Of a DNA stretch of 64,000 bases, positions 1-10,686 are shown in pieces. Both the position numbers and the translations under genes were made by a program. The notes under the pieces were generated by a model. That model had not been told where the DNA came from, searched no databases, and worked only from the letters and a program-made list of their open reading frames with translations. Source of the stretch: Agrypnia vestita (lineage: Eukaryota; Arthropoda; Insecta; Trichoptera; Phryganeidae). The stretch is taken from the NCBI GenBank assembly GCA_016648135.1, contig JADDOH010010052.1, positions 1-64,000 of the forward strand, given 5' to 3'. Positions within the stretch are counted from its first letter, which is position 1, and every line of letters starts with the position of its first letter.

Positions 1-434
1 AACAAACGATTAAATGTAAAAGAAAATAAAGGGTATAAATGTAAAAAGGTATATATATACATAGTTTAAACATAATGAGGTTAGACATATATGTAAAAAA
101 AGGTATATATGCAAAAAGTGTAAAGTAGCAGGTTTATACATAATTAAAATACAACAAACGATTAAATGTAAAAGAAAAATAAAGGGTATAAATGTAAAAA
201 GGTATATATATACATAGTTTAAACGTAATGAGGTTAGAAATATATGTAAAAAAAAAGTATATATGCAAAAGTGTAAAGTAGCAGGTTTATACATAATTAA
301 AATACAACAGACGATTAAATGTAAGAGAAAAATAAAGGGTATAGTTGTAAAAAGTATATATACATAATTTAAACATAATGAGGTTAGACATTTATGTAAA
401 AAAAAAAGTATATATGCAAAAGGTGTAAAGTAGT
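1..434. repeat. 152-bp tandem repeat, about 2.9 copies
   Basis: The string AACAAACGATTAAATG recurs at 1, 153 and (one base changed) 306, and the sequence between follows in register, including the motif TAAACATAATGAGGTTAGA. Copies are about 90% alike and very AT-rich. The array is cut by the window edge, so its full length is unknown. The open frames over it are low-complexity and not credible genes. Confidence 0.9.
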
Positions 435-801
435 GATCTCAGAAATTTTTACTCACCGATAATATAGCAATATTAAATTTGAATAGCCAGCTATATATAT
501 AAAAATTTAAGACATTATATAAAAATTTAATATTTTGAAAAGAAATGATCATATAATGTTTTTTAAATTTTGAGAGGGTTAGATTTAAAATGTCGACATA
601 TGTAGGTAGTTCATTGCCAAGTTTGTGCATTGATAACAAAATTATATTATTCTTAATATAATGTAATGAATATGGTTGCATAATTGACATCTTCGTCGAC
701 AGTCTGGAGAAAGTAAAGTTTACACTTAAAGAGGCAATACTGCTTCGTTACTGACTTCAGCTGTTAATATGTAATGGTGGGTAATATATATTTTTCGTAC
801 A
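435..801. other. AT-rich spacer, nothing recognised
   Basis: Low-complexity AT-rich sequence between two repeat blocks. No splice-bounded coding stretch, RNA gene or promoter could be recognised on either strand. Confidence 0.5.
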
Positions 802-1112
802 CATTGCCGCTTTGTACTTTATATTTTTAATTTCTGTACTCATGTTTTGGTGCTATTCCGGTACTTTTAATAATTTGCTACTTGTAATTTATATTGTTTA
901 ATGTATGTTCTTTTAATTTTATGATATATTTTTTTCATGTAAAAGCCTATACGCATTGCTGCTCGTTACCTACTCTACATTTTTAATTTTTATACTCATG
1001 ATTTGGTGCTATTCCTGAAACTTTTAATGTATGTGCTTTTTGAAATTTATTTTATACTCTTTATGTAAAAGCCTAATGGGCGTAAACAAATAAATAAAAA
1101 AAAAAAAAAAAT
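802..1112 (+). repeat. Duplicated LINE-like 3' tail ending in A-rich tract
   Basis: Two units of about 152 bp start with CATTGCCGC / CATTGCTGC at 802 and 954. Each ends in TGTAAAAGCCTA, and the second runs into GGGCGTAAACAAATAAATAAA plus poly(A) at 1087-1112. The end GTAAAAGCC...(T/A)GGGCGT...(AAATA)n matches, inverted, the block at 23530-23890. It is therefore a dispersed retroelement tail, not a gene. The family was not named. Confidence 0.6.
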
Positions 1113-1259
1113 AATTTTATTATCATCTCGAATATTTGATATCCACTCTCCGACAAATTTTAATATAGTTTAAATCATTTTAATATAATTTATCATTTTA
1201 ATATAGTTTAGGAATAACGGGATTCTGTAATTTCTACAAGTATAAACAACCCCAATCTT

Positions 1260-2745
1260 ACCAAATCCATTTTATGTAGTGAAAGACGCGGGACTTATAT
1301 TCTTCCTAAAATGTAAAATGAACCCGGTCTAGATGAAACATCCTTATTTAGTTTCAGGACAACGAGGTTTACGCGTTCCACGAGGAATATGATATAACCC
1401 GATCTAAACGAAGGTAATTTATATAATTTTAGGACAACGGAACTTACAAATTTCATAAAGTATATCGTGAAGCCAATCTAGGCGGAGACACTACGTATAT
1501 TTTAAACAGAGTAAGAGTTTAAATTTTACCATCAAGCCTAATACACCGCAAGAATGTCCTAGGCATAGTAAACAAAATAGCGGTCAAAGCTGTAGTGTTT
1601 CTATGTTCACACGTTTTTAGCTCAAAACGAATACTATAATTTTCACATTTATAATACAGGACGCGAATTTCTAAACGAATCATTTTAAAATAGTTCTGAT
1701 TGAAATCTACATGTTTCATATTTATTAAATGAAGGCGCGAATTCTAAACGAAACACTAACATTGCTCAAAAACGGGACCCTATATTTATATATGCTTAAA
1801 ATGAACCGCGAATTCCCGAATGATAGCATTTTATATAACTAAATGTAACGAAATCTTATATAGTTTATAAATAAGAAGACCCGGCCCCAGGCGGTTTTTA
1901 TATATTTTCAATATAACGAGGCCCTATAACATCTTTATAAGTATAATACAACCCCGGTCTATCGAAACAATGTACTAGAAGTTTTTATATGTTTGAGTAC
2001 ATGATATACGTTTTTTTATACGCGTTTTTATACGCGAGATTTACGTTTTCGAACAATACGAAGTACCCCAAATTATACAACCGCGAAGTTTACATCACTC
2101 CTAAAGTATAACCAGGACTAATTGAAACATTTTTCATAGTTTAAGTCCGCGAGGCAGATATCTTTCATAAAATATAAAATAACCAGAATCAAATTAAACA
2201 TATTTTTACCTTATAGACTTTCCCCAACGCGCGTAATAATCCCGGCCACATGAAACGTTTTTATATGTTTTAATAGCGCGGGACCTATGTTTTCCTATAT
2301 AATATAAGATAACCCGGGCCGAACGGAAGCAATTTTATATACTTTATAAAATAGTGAAACTTGTACTTCTGTAAAACCGTAAATAAACCCCGACCCCCAC
2401 GAGATTATTTTATATAATTTTTTTTAGAATAATGAAATTTCATACATCTGTAAAATTGTAAATAAGCCCCGATTCTCACGGAATTACTCTATATACTTTT
2501 AAACGAAATGAAAATCTAGATTATTATGGCTGAACCTGATACCCCGCGAGATCAGCTATATATTTTTCACTAGACCTATTTTTAATCCCAGAATTTATTC
2601 GCTATAATTTTAACGGACTCTTACTATAAAACATAAACAAAAAAAATATTAAAATAAACTAAATATTCTTTCGATAACTAAAATAAACCCGGTCTAATCG
2701 AAACATTTCATATAACGAAATATTATATGCCTTACAAATGTAAAA
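1260..2745. repeat. Degenerate ~75-bp satellite, about 19 monomers
   Basis: A landmark resembling AACCCGGTCTAATCGAAAC recurs at about 1321, 1396, 1471, 1801, 1877, 1950, 2111, 2181, 2250, 2321, 2386, 2464, 2532 and 2685. Spacing is 65-80 bp, or twice that where a landmark has decayed. Between landmarks, TTTATATAGTTTTAGGACAA and a short C/G-containing block recur. Monomers are highly diverged, so the array is old and does not appear as a simple repeat. No coding or RNA gene is seen. Confidence 0.7.
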
Positions 2746-3345
2746 ATTAAAATGAGACCTCGCGTATTTAGCAAAGATAGGTATTTTATAAGACTTATTT
2801 AAAATCGAATCTGTTAGTAACAACTCCCTTATCTTTTAACAACTACCCGCGTGTTTAGCATAAAATAGGTATCTTTATAACGCACAGCTAGTTTCCAGAG
2901 ATCCGCCAATACTATACTTAGTAAAACGAGAAGTTAACTAAATTTGAACTCTACCGTTTCCTGAAATTCTGCGAATATTATTCTGTGAACCTAGTAAGAC
3001 GACAAAAATAATTAACTTTATAGAACATAGTGATTTCCGAAGTTCCGATATGCCAGATTAATTACCTTTATAAAATAAAATCAAACCCGTACTCTGAGTT
3101 AAAACTCTTTTAACATGACCTCGCGTATTTAGCATAAGATAGGTATTTTTACAAGATTTATTAACAATTTCCCGCGTGTTTAGCATAAAATAGGTATCTT
3201 TATAACGCACAGCTAGTTTCCGGAGATCTGCAAATATCAGTTCTATATATGCCGGACTAATCAACTTAATAAAGCGCAGTACTTTCCGAAGTTCTAATAT
3301 GCCAAATTAATTACCCTTTATAAAATAAAATCAAACCCGTACCCC
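2746..3345. repeat. Irregular higher-order tandem duplication
   Basis: Three blocks recur in order. CCTCGCGTATTTAGCA is at 2759 and 3119, CCCGCGTGTTTAGCATAAAA at about 2847 and 3171, and TTCCGAAGTTC followed by TATGCCA(G/A)ATTAATTACC at about 3034 and 3283. The offsets (360, 325 and 249 bp) differ, so deletions followed the duplication. It continues directly from the 75-bp satellite and shares the TTTATAAAATAAAATCAAACCCGT end. Confidence 0.7.
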
Positions 3346-5312
3346 CCTTTTCTTTTATCGTGAGCAATGTCGAAGAGTATATTTACCCGTATACCACTTT
3401 CACTTGAAGTTAAACTATAATTTTCACCCACTGAGACACTCTAAGTCGACGGTAATTATCACTCACGGTAATTATCACTCAAAAAACAACCGACGCAGAT
3501 TTTGCGCTCTCGTAGACCGTCACCAACTGCCTGATTTCTGCTGTGTCTTGACATTTTAAACCCCCCCTAGCAGCCAAAGGTCCTAAGTCGTGTGTTTCCA
3601 GGATTTTCAATATCCTACTTTCCTTGAAACCTAAATCTTTGTTCCTAAGATTCAATTTGGCAAAAAAAAAACCATATCTCCACTCGGATATGTCAGTTGA
3701 TCCCACCTCCTGTTGCCGTCTCTGTCTCCGTTCCGGTGCCCGTTTTGGGACGGACTTGGTGGCTTCAGACGGTTTGAACTCGCTTCACAAGCGCGATAAT
3801 TAATTTTTAATATTTAATTCCTAAGTTCAGTCCATATTGTCGTTTGATCAACCGTAACCACAATCTATCGGGTACTCCCCTAATCATAGTTGATGTTTCT
3901 TCATTATCTACCATTATCATGTCCCGTTCTCCCGTATTTTCACTCGTCTTTATCGGAAAATTAACGTTTCTTGGCCGCTATATCATGGGATCAATTTCCA
4001 TATATTCACCACGTGCACACTGCATACCTAGATATAACAATCATCCAAAGGTACTATACCTAATTTTAAATTAATTTTGGGCGATCTTTTCTCGTGAATC
4101 ATCCAATGAATCCTGCCTTTTGGCCGCGACTCTCCGCGCACAGGGACGTATTAGCTCCCTCCGTTGCGGAATTTAAACATAATTTGTAACCATTTATTAT
4201 TATTTTTATTGGCAGTAAGATTGATCCACAAAATAACTATGTTACATAGACAGTGAATATTCTCGAACAATATAATACTGGAAGAGTACTATTCGCTATA
4301 ACACAATAAACTATTAATGTAAGTTAAATTAAATTTTTAAATTCAGTGGAAGATTTTTAAGATCGTTTTGCTTTTATTTTTTTCCCAAAACAAAATAAAT
4401 AAACAAATAAATAAACACACAGATACACACTCACACAACCCACTATTGGACATGTTTTTATTATTCTTTTATCGATTGTATGTATGTGTTTTCGCGTAAT
4501 TGGCCCAAAACTCTGTGCATCAATTATTGTCTTTTCTTCAAAGATTGATTAATTATATGGCTGTAAGAAACCCAATAAATGAAAACAAATAAAACAAATA
4601 AGTAAATAAACCTCCAGTGCCGCAGGCAAGGCGTCGGATTAATTCAGTGCTCATTTATTGCCAAGGCACTGAACGCCTCCGCTGATAACTATATACCGCT
4701 CACCATGTTCTTAGAAGTGTGTTTAAAGATTGCTAGTATCTGTCGAATCGGTCTCAAGTAGTTGTCTGTATTTGTACGTTTATCATTGTTACATGCTCTT
4801 GCTATATCCGTTCCACTTCACATTATTGTTCCTCCCGTCTTCGAATTTCTATCACACTATGTTCTCCTATGTTTTTGGTACTTATATGCTTGCTTCTTCG
4901 CGTTATATTACATTTACTCCAAATTATATTTGTTTCATTTATCCATCCATCTATAAGATCCCCCATACGCTTTATCCTTTTATTTCATGTGTATATGGGC
5001 CGCAAATTCATATTATTTTATTTACAATATTCTTATCTAGATACACTTGTTCCAATTATGTTTTGTGGGTTATTACTACCAAACCCGGCGAAATCTGAGC
5101 TAGAATAGCCAATCGTATACACGTTACCCGTCCTGTTGAAACTACGCTAACGTCGGACAGGTTTGTAGTGATTACATAGTTAATATATTGTATCTATATT
5201 CGAGTATATTATTTTCTTGTCGTGCCATTAATATGCTTACACGTTATCGTTATCTCTTTCCTAACTGTATATACCGTCATTGCACAATTACCTATCTGTT
5301 GTAAAAGCCTGA
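3346..5312. other. Intergenic, no gene recognised
   Basis: Mixed sequence with two A-rich (AAATAAATAAA) stretches at about 4390-4415 and 4575-4610 that look like decayed retroelement tails. A further TGTAAAAGCC string is at 5299-5309. The longest frame (4730-5098) is T-rich, begins at a TTG and has no splice or promoter context. Confidence 0.5.
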
Positions 5313-5630
5313 AGAGCGTTAGTCTACAGATAAATATAATAGAATTATAGTTAACTTCTCTACCCGCCTACGTTATTCGACTCCCGCGAAACGAAAATGA
5401 ATCATTATTCGCTCCTCGATAGAGCGTCAGTCTACAGATAAATATAATGGAATTATAGTTAAATTTCCTATCTGCCTACGTTATCCGACTCCCGCGAAAC
5501 GAAAATGAATCACTATTCGCTTCTCGACAGAGCGTTAGTCTACAGATAAATATAATGGAATTATAGTTAACTTTCCTATCTGCCTACGTTATCCGATTCC
5601 CGCGAAACGAAAATAAATCATTATCCGCTC
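5313..5630. repeat. 108-bp tandem repeat, 3 copies
   Basis: AGAGCGT(T/C)AGTCTACAGATA begins at 5313, 5421 and 5529, exactly 108 bp apart. Each unit contains CTACGTTAT(T/C)CGA(C/T)TCCCGCGAA and ends near ATTCGCTC. Copies are more than 90% alike, so this array is much younger than the satellite at 1.3-2.7 kb. Confidence 0.95.
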
Positions 5631-6789
5631 AGTTAAGGTCACCCCTCTGGTACATAGTGTACGTTTTATCCGTGCTTCACGGCCAATTCTTATAAATTAT
5701 TTATGGGCGTTTTCCTCTCGCGATCCCCCGATTAGACCTGCCTTCCTTAGTTTTGCTCAATATTCTGCCTCTCTGTTGCACGGGGATCCACTCGAGATGA
5801 AGATATACGGCTCTTAAACGGTTTCAAAACCCGAGCAAAAAAGTCAATAATTCAGAAACCTCGTGGAACTGTCAATATCATCGTCACCTTAGAGTAGACG
5901 TTAATCGGTTTTTTAACGGCTTAAACTGCAATAAACGCGACCTAAATCTACGAAAGCCGTGTTCAGTATTTTTTTTGGGAAGCACATGTGGACCGCTCGG
6001 ACCGCGCCGATCGTCAACCATTTGTACCAAACGCGGCTTTACCACAAGATTAATATGTTTTATAAGAATTGAATATTAACTGCTCGTAACCTATATCCGA
6101 TCAATCGCTACTAACTCCGTCCCAATACTAGCGTTTCATCATCCCCAAATTTTTGTAGCGCCAATACTCCGCCAGGTGGGTTTAGCTCAATTTTTTCCCG
6201 CGTAGCATTTAAATCATCTTAGAGTTCAAAATAAAATAATAAAATAAAATAAAAATAAAAAATCTATAGAAACAGGTGATTCATCACACAAGTTCACCGC
6301 AAAAAAATTATGGATGGCCAATTTGAATCAAGATTTTAATTAAGTTTGTTTTTAACCAGTTGTATCCAAAAAAGATTTAGAAAGAGAAAGTTGACATAAT
6401 TAAAAATGTACGTGTTTTATATTATACATATTGCAGATAATATGCACTTGACAGATGGATGTAAATCACTTCATGGAAATAAAATCAAAAATAAAATGTT
6501 TGATAAGATTTGCAATGGGGTGGTAAATTACATCATTTAATATCAATTTAATATTTTTGCGGTTAGATCGCACCCCAAACGCAGTACTATCATCTTTCTA
6601 AAATATGCTTTATAATAAAATATAATAAAAAAATAATATTGTAAGATAATGGGGCTTAAATGATTTATTGTTTTTGATCAAATAGTAGGTACTTAGGTAC
6701 TGTAAGCATTAAAGATGATACTTCTGCTTATGAATATAACAGAAAACCATATATAGATTTTTTATATTTCCTAACCAACCTAACCTAAC
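5631..6789. other. Intergenic, no gene recognised
   Basis: Moderately GC-rich to about 6200, then AT-rich. No open frame longer than chance and no recognisable element. CCTAACC strings near 6770 are only two or three units long and are not a telomere array. Confidence 0.5.
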
Positions 6790-6930
6790 CATTATTTAAG
6801 ATTTATATCTGATTGCGTCGATGATTGGCTACTATTTTTTTGCTTGCAATACGAGCAGCCATCGGTATTAGTTAACAATTTTATCTTAGTTATCAATCAT
6901 CGATACAATCAGATGCAAATCCCAAATAAC
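6790..6930. mobile_element. Short MITE with ~38-bp inverted repeats
   Basis: The left arm (6790-6827, containing ATCTGATTGCGTCGATGATTG) and right arm (about 6893-6930, containing CAATCATCGATACAATCAGAT) are near-perfect inverted repeats around a ~65-bp centre. Such a short, non-coding, inverted-repeat unit is typical of a miniature DNA transposon. No clear target-site duplication was found, so the superfamily is not assigned. Confidence 0.6.
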
Positions 6931-6969
6931 TGTACCAAAAATACCGGTTAAAATAAAGGTTTAACATTA

Positions 6970-7090
6970 CTACTTTCTACTTTCAATCAATTTAAAGACA
7001 ACTGTATCAAATCCAAATGTATCATTTTTCACTGTAAAACAATAATGGAAAGTTACACAAAGATAATCTTTTAGTAAGTAGCAGAATTAA
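6970..7090. repeat. Dispersed direct repeat, copy 1
   Basis: A ~110-bp segment containing TGTAAAACAATAATGGAAAG recurs at 9018-9130 in the same orientation. The two lie about 2 kb apart on either side of the LINE fragment and MITE at 7.7-8.3 kb. Confidence 0.7.
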
Positions 7091-7689
7091 CTATGTACCA
7101 ATGTATCATGTATTAACATAATACCATTAAAATAAAAACTTTTTTTTTAGAAAAGTAATGGTCTTGCATATAATAGAATGCTACATGCTGATACAAATAT
7201 TAAAATATCACGTCAATATTTTTACTTTTTCAAAACATTTTTTACTTTTGTATTCAAAAGTGTGCTAACAAAACTACCCCAATTAGCATTAGTTATCCTT
7301 TCACCCCAAACTTTCTCCTTGGAGATAATGGCACCGCCACCATCTGCAGACGGCCCAGCACACAGCGGCACATCCGGTGCCCCACATTCCCTTCCGGCGG
7401 CTGATGTGGGTCACGGCGACCTTGCGCGCTCCCTAAACTATCTGGGGTTAAGATCTTGCGCCTGCGAAGATCAGGGCTGGATATTTGGAGAGGAGAATTT
7501 CAAATAATATCACACACAAGCAAACCTTTGGCCGACGTCTCAGTCTTGGGCCCCTTATTCGTTTTGAATAAAAATATTGGGTTGATGAACAATTATCCGA
7601 CATTTTCTGGTGGCATATTTTTTTTGACATAATATAATTCTTTAAAAGGGTTAAGAAAAGACATTAAAATTTGCATCAAAAACTTAATT

Positions 7690-8021
7690 TCTTTTGTTAG
7701 ATCTGTCGAACTAAGGCTCCTGGGATGATGAGGTCCAGATGTCCTCCAACTTTAAGGTTATATTCCCGGTGGGCGTCGTCCAGAGGGGATCTCATTAGAT
7801 ACTGGATGCACGAGTCTGTCACTATCCATCCTGGCTACGTGATTCCTCCAGAATCTCCTTCTGGATCTACTCCATCGTGCTATGTCCTCTATTTTGCAGG
7901 TTTGCCTTACGTGTACATTTCGGACATGATCTCGTATAGTTTTTCCAGTAAAGAATCTCGGCACTTTCATTTTATTTGTTCTGAGGAGTCCTCTGGTACT
8001 GACACCAAAAACCATAGTCAT
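7690..8021 (-). pseudogene. LINE reverse-transcriptase C-terminal fragment
   Basis: The minus-strand frame reads as the tail of a non-LTR retrotransposon polyprotein: DHVRNVHVRQTCKIEDI, then RRRFWRNHVARMDSDR, then SGRRPPG. This follows the common LINE C-terminal pattern of a basic stretch, W..HVARM.D.R, and a GRRP.GRPP-like block. There is no RT catalytic domain and no upstream continuation, and stops follow the GRRP block. It is a 5'-truncated, dead copy. The clade (CR1, RTE or Jockey type) was not resolved. Confidence 0.6.
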
Positions 8022-8189
8022 TAAACTTTTCGGTGAAGGGATGATTAGTCAACATGCAGAGAGTGATTTGTTCGCTTCAAAGCCGATACCAGCTTAGACA
8101 ACAAGTCAGGAAAGGTTCGATCCGATTTTGATGACCAGGCCCACCCAGCAGCTGTGGAAGAGTTGGACACCGACCACTGGACACTCTTA

Positions 8190-8330
8190 GGCCCGGTTGC
8201 GCCATCAGAAGTAAGAGTAAGAGTTAAGAAAAAAACATAGATTTTTACGTTCTCCACCAATCAAGACACTCGTTTTCGTAAAAATCTACGCATTTTTCTT
8301 AACTCTTACTTCTGATGGCGCAACCGGGCC
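8190..8330. mobile_element. 141-bp PIF/Harbinger-type MITE
   Basis: Terminal inverted repeats start GGCCCGGTTGCGCCATCAGA on the left and end in the exact complement on the right, continuing for about 45 bp. The element is bordered by TTA on both sides (8187-8189 and 8331-8333). A 3-bp TTA target duplication with GGCCCGGTTGC-like ends is typical of PIF/Harbinger MITEs. The two arms fold into one near-perfect hairpin. Confidence 0.85.
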
Positions 8331-8333
8331 TTA

Positions 8334-9261
8334 GCCATCGGAATCGACCAAATGGGAAGCAATAGTTGACATTGACAGATACTACGCCCCCGATTGATAA
8401 TTGTATATAATATGTTTTGAGTGTGTTTTCTTTTTTGGTTATGTTATAATATAACGGTAATTCTATTTATATCGATGAGTTTAAAATCGGCGGATCTAAT
8501 ACGTATTTTTACAGCCATACAGACCTTAACATTTTGTATTTAATAAGAATGACCACGATTAGGAACGAAATGCAAAGTAAAAAAATCAAGAAGTTGAAAT
8601 GTGTAATCGCATCCGTTGGAATTCTTAAAGAAGGAAACAGAAAAACTAGGTCGGTAACTAAACTGTCAAGTTTAACTAAACAACTGTTTAGTTGACTGTC
8701 TAAGTTGGATACTTTTAATAAAAAATTTCACTATTTTTTCTAAAAAATATTCAGAAAAAGTATAGTATTTTTGAAATATTATATTTTTTCGTTGCAATTT
8801 TATTTTATTTTTGTTTTTTTTTTAATTTTTATTTATTTTTTTATTTTTTATTTTATGTTTATTATTACAATTTTATATTTAATGTTTATTATTACAATTA
8901 TATGCATACTTTAACACCCTTTAACACTCCTACCCTGATTCTTTTGCATATCCACATAATTAAATTTAATTATCGTTTTCATATTTCTTATAACAAAACA
9001 ATCAAATTTTTAAAAGGGTATTCTTGCACTCAATTTAAAGAAAAATGTATCGAATGCAAATGTGCTACTTTTCATTGTAAAACAATAATGGAAAGTCACA
9101 GAAAGATGCTCTTTTGGTACACAGTAGAAGTGACGATTTATTTAAGACTTAATTTTTTTTATGGAAAGGTACGATACATGCATTTAATAATAATTCATAA
9201 TAATAATAGTATTTATTTATTATTTATTGTACGTTGCATTACATGTCGACTTTCTAACTAG
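8334..9261. other. Intergenic, AT-rich; dispersed repeat copy 2
   Basis: A segment at 8540-8600 (GACCACGATTAGGAACGAAA) resembles 44720-44760 and is probably the same dispersed repeat. 8760-8900 is almost pure A/T. 9018-9130 is the second copy of the repeat at 6970-7090. The 119-codon frame at 8902-9261 runs across this repeat and is not a credible gene. Confidence 0.5.
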
Positions 9262-9415
9262 GAGATTCCTGTTTGAAAACAGTAGACTATTTATAAGATA
9301 TATGTAAAATTAATATAATTTAAAAAATACGTATAAAAGAGATTCCTGTTTGAAAACAGTAAACTATTTATAAGATATATGTAAAATTAATATAATTTAA
9401 AAAATACGTATAAAG
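9262..9415. repeat. 77-bp tandem duplication
   Basis: GAGATTCCTGTTTGAAAACA starts at 9262 and 9339, and the following 77 bp are repeated almost perfectly. The single early difference is GTAGAC versus GTAAAC. Confidence 0.95.
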
Positions 9416-9687
9416 AAAATTGAATTTGTATTATTTTCAGAGCATTAAAAATAATAAATAATATTAATGTGCGCGTATTTTTAGTTCCTACTATAATTGA
9501 GCTCATTTTATGCCGATTCGGTAGGTGTACGCCTGTTTTTCCAGGAACGAAATTGCGGCTTAAACTGAGAGTAATCCGTAAAGTACATGTACGTATGTAC
9601 TAAAATAAAATTAAGGAAATCTATAGTGGGAGGGAAGCATTGGCACCGGGAATATAATTAATCCAGATCCACTGTGCCCGCGATACC

Positions 9688-9695
9688 TTCTCACG
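9688..9695 (-). promoter_or_regulatory. Su(H)/CSL consensus match upstream of Hey
   Basis: TTCTCACG on the + strand is CGTGAGAA on the minus strand and fits the Su(H) consensus YGTGRGAA. It sits at the edge of the CpG-rich block about 770 bp before the first recognised Hey exon. Hey genes are direct Notch targets in flies and vertebrates. Binding here is an inference. Confidence 0.4.
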
Positions 9696-9960
9696 CTGGG
9701 GTCAATTGGTAATTGGTATCCGCGCATTTTCCACCACGCCATAGCCACCCCTGGCGTCTGCACCCCTGGGCGAGCGTGTGGTGGCGCGTAGTGGGCTCGC
9801 GGGGCACGCACACCGCCGCGGCCCGTGAATGGGCGCGCCACGTGAGCGTGCCCGGCCGCTCACTCGAGCGCCGCCCGTGCACGCGTCGACACGTCGCTGC
9901 GACACACGAGCGCACGCGCCGCCGGAGCGCCTTCCGCCCGCGGAAATTCAAACTTTTCCA
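9690..9960 (+). promoter_or_regulatory. CpG-rich block, probable Hey promoter/5' exon
   Basis: A ~270-bp island with very high GC and many CpGs stands out from the AT-rich surroundings. It contains CACGTG at 9839-9844 and several CACG cores, which Hey/HES repressors bind, so autorepression is possible. An ATG at 9829 followed by a GTGAGC donor at 9842 would give a 13-nt initiating exon whose phase fits the acceptor at 10457. This is the only phase-compatible candidate I found, and it is unproven. Confidence 0.45.
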
Positions 9961-10457
9961 AATTCGAATTTCAAAAAAAATAAACGAATAGCATTTTGCA
10001 AAATAAAAACATTTCGAATGTGATTTTTCGTCTGATTTAAATGAACATATATAATATTTTTGTAAATATTTTGCGGAAAAATATAACGGATTGATTTTCT
10101 CATCCTGGCCGACCGCTGAACGTGTGGATCCTGACGATAAGTGTGGACCGACGTCTTGACGCGTGGCCTTTATTTATAACTAAACAGCGGCATCCGTCGA
10201 CTTCCGTTTTCTACTTCGCCTTAATTAAAAGTTAATAATTCATCTACAAGTGTAATATAATACGTTTAAAATACGTAAAGAAAATCGACGATCTTATTTT
10301 GAGAATTGAATTTAAAGTGATAATGACAAATTAATGTGACTATGTTTTCGGTTTAATATTAGTGAAAAGTTTTTACGGACCGGAAAATCTAATCAAATTC
10401 TTTAATAATTCTGTTTCCTCTACCGGCGGCGATCGGTGGAACCTGTTCATCCGCGAG
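9961..10457 (+). other. Probable Hey 5' UTR/intron sequence
   Basis: AT-rich sequence between the CpG block and the first coding exon. The ATGs near 10322-10343 open only frames of a few codons. CTAAT at about 10389 and the pyrimidine run CTGTTTCCTCTACC, with no intervening AG until 10456-10457, look like a branch point and acceptor. That would make this an intron. Confidence 0.4.
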
Positions 10458-10686
10458 GATCCCCGTCTGGTACGACGGTCGCGCCCTCGAAGCCGAGAAA
10501 GGTGGCTTTCCATCCGGTGGCGGGGGGCGCGGGCGCGCTGGAGTACGGCGGGGTGGGGGGGCCGCCCCCGGAGCCCTGGGGCTACACCCCACAGCAGTGG
10601 GCGCCCCCCAGCCGGGCCGCCAAGAGGACGCACTCGGAGAGTGATGACGGAGATGACGTCTTCTCCGAGGAGTCCAGCAAAGACCA
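10458..10686 (+). CDS. Hey: Hey exon with N-terminal region
   Basis: The frame is open from 10409 to the donor GTAAGT at 10687. It contains [20 protein letters not shown], typical of the Hey N-terminus. The left boundary is inferred from the first AG (10456-10457) after a pyrimidine tract; the exon could start slightly elsewhere. No ATG lies in this frame after the TAA at 10406. GC content is far above the flanks. Confidence 0.8.

Noticed and set aside
4730..5108. 122-codon frame and overlapping + frames
   Set aside because: T-rich composition, non-ATG start, three overlapping frames open at once, no splice or promoter context.
9611..9991. Several overlapping frames at 9.6-10.0 kb
   Set aside because: All arise from the CpG-rich promoter block. 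None resembles a known protein.
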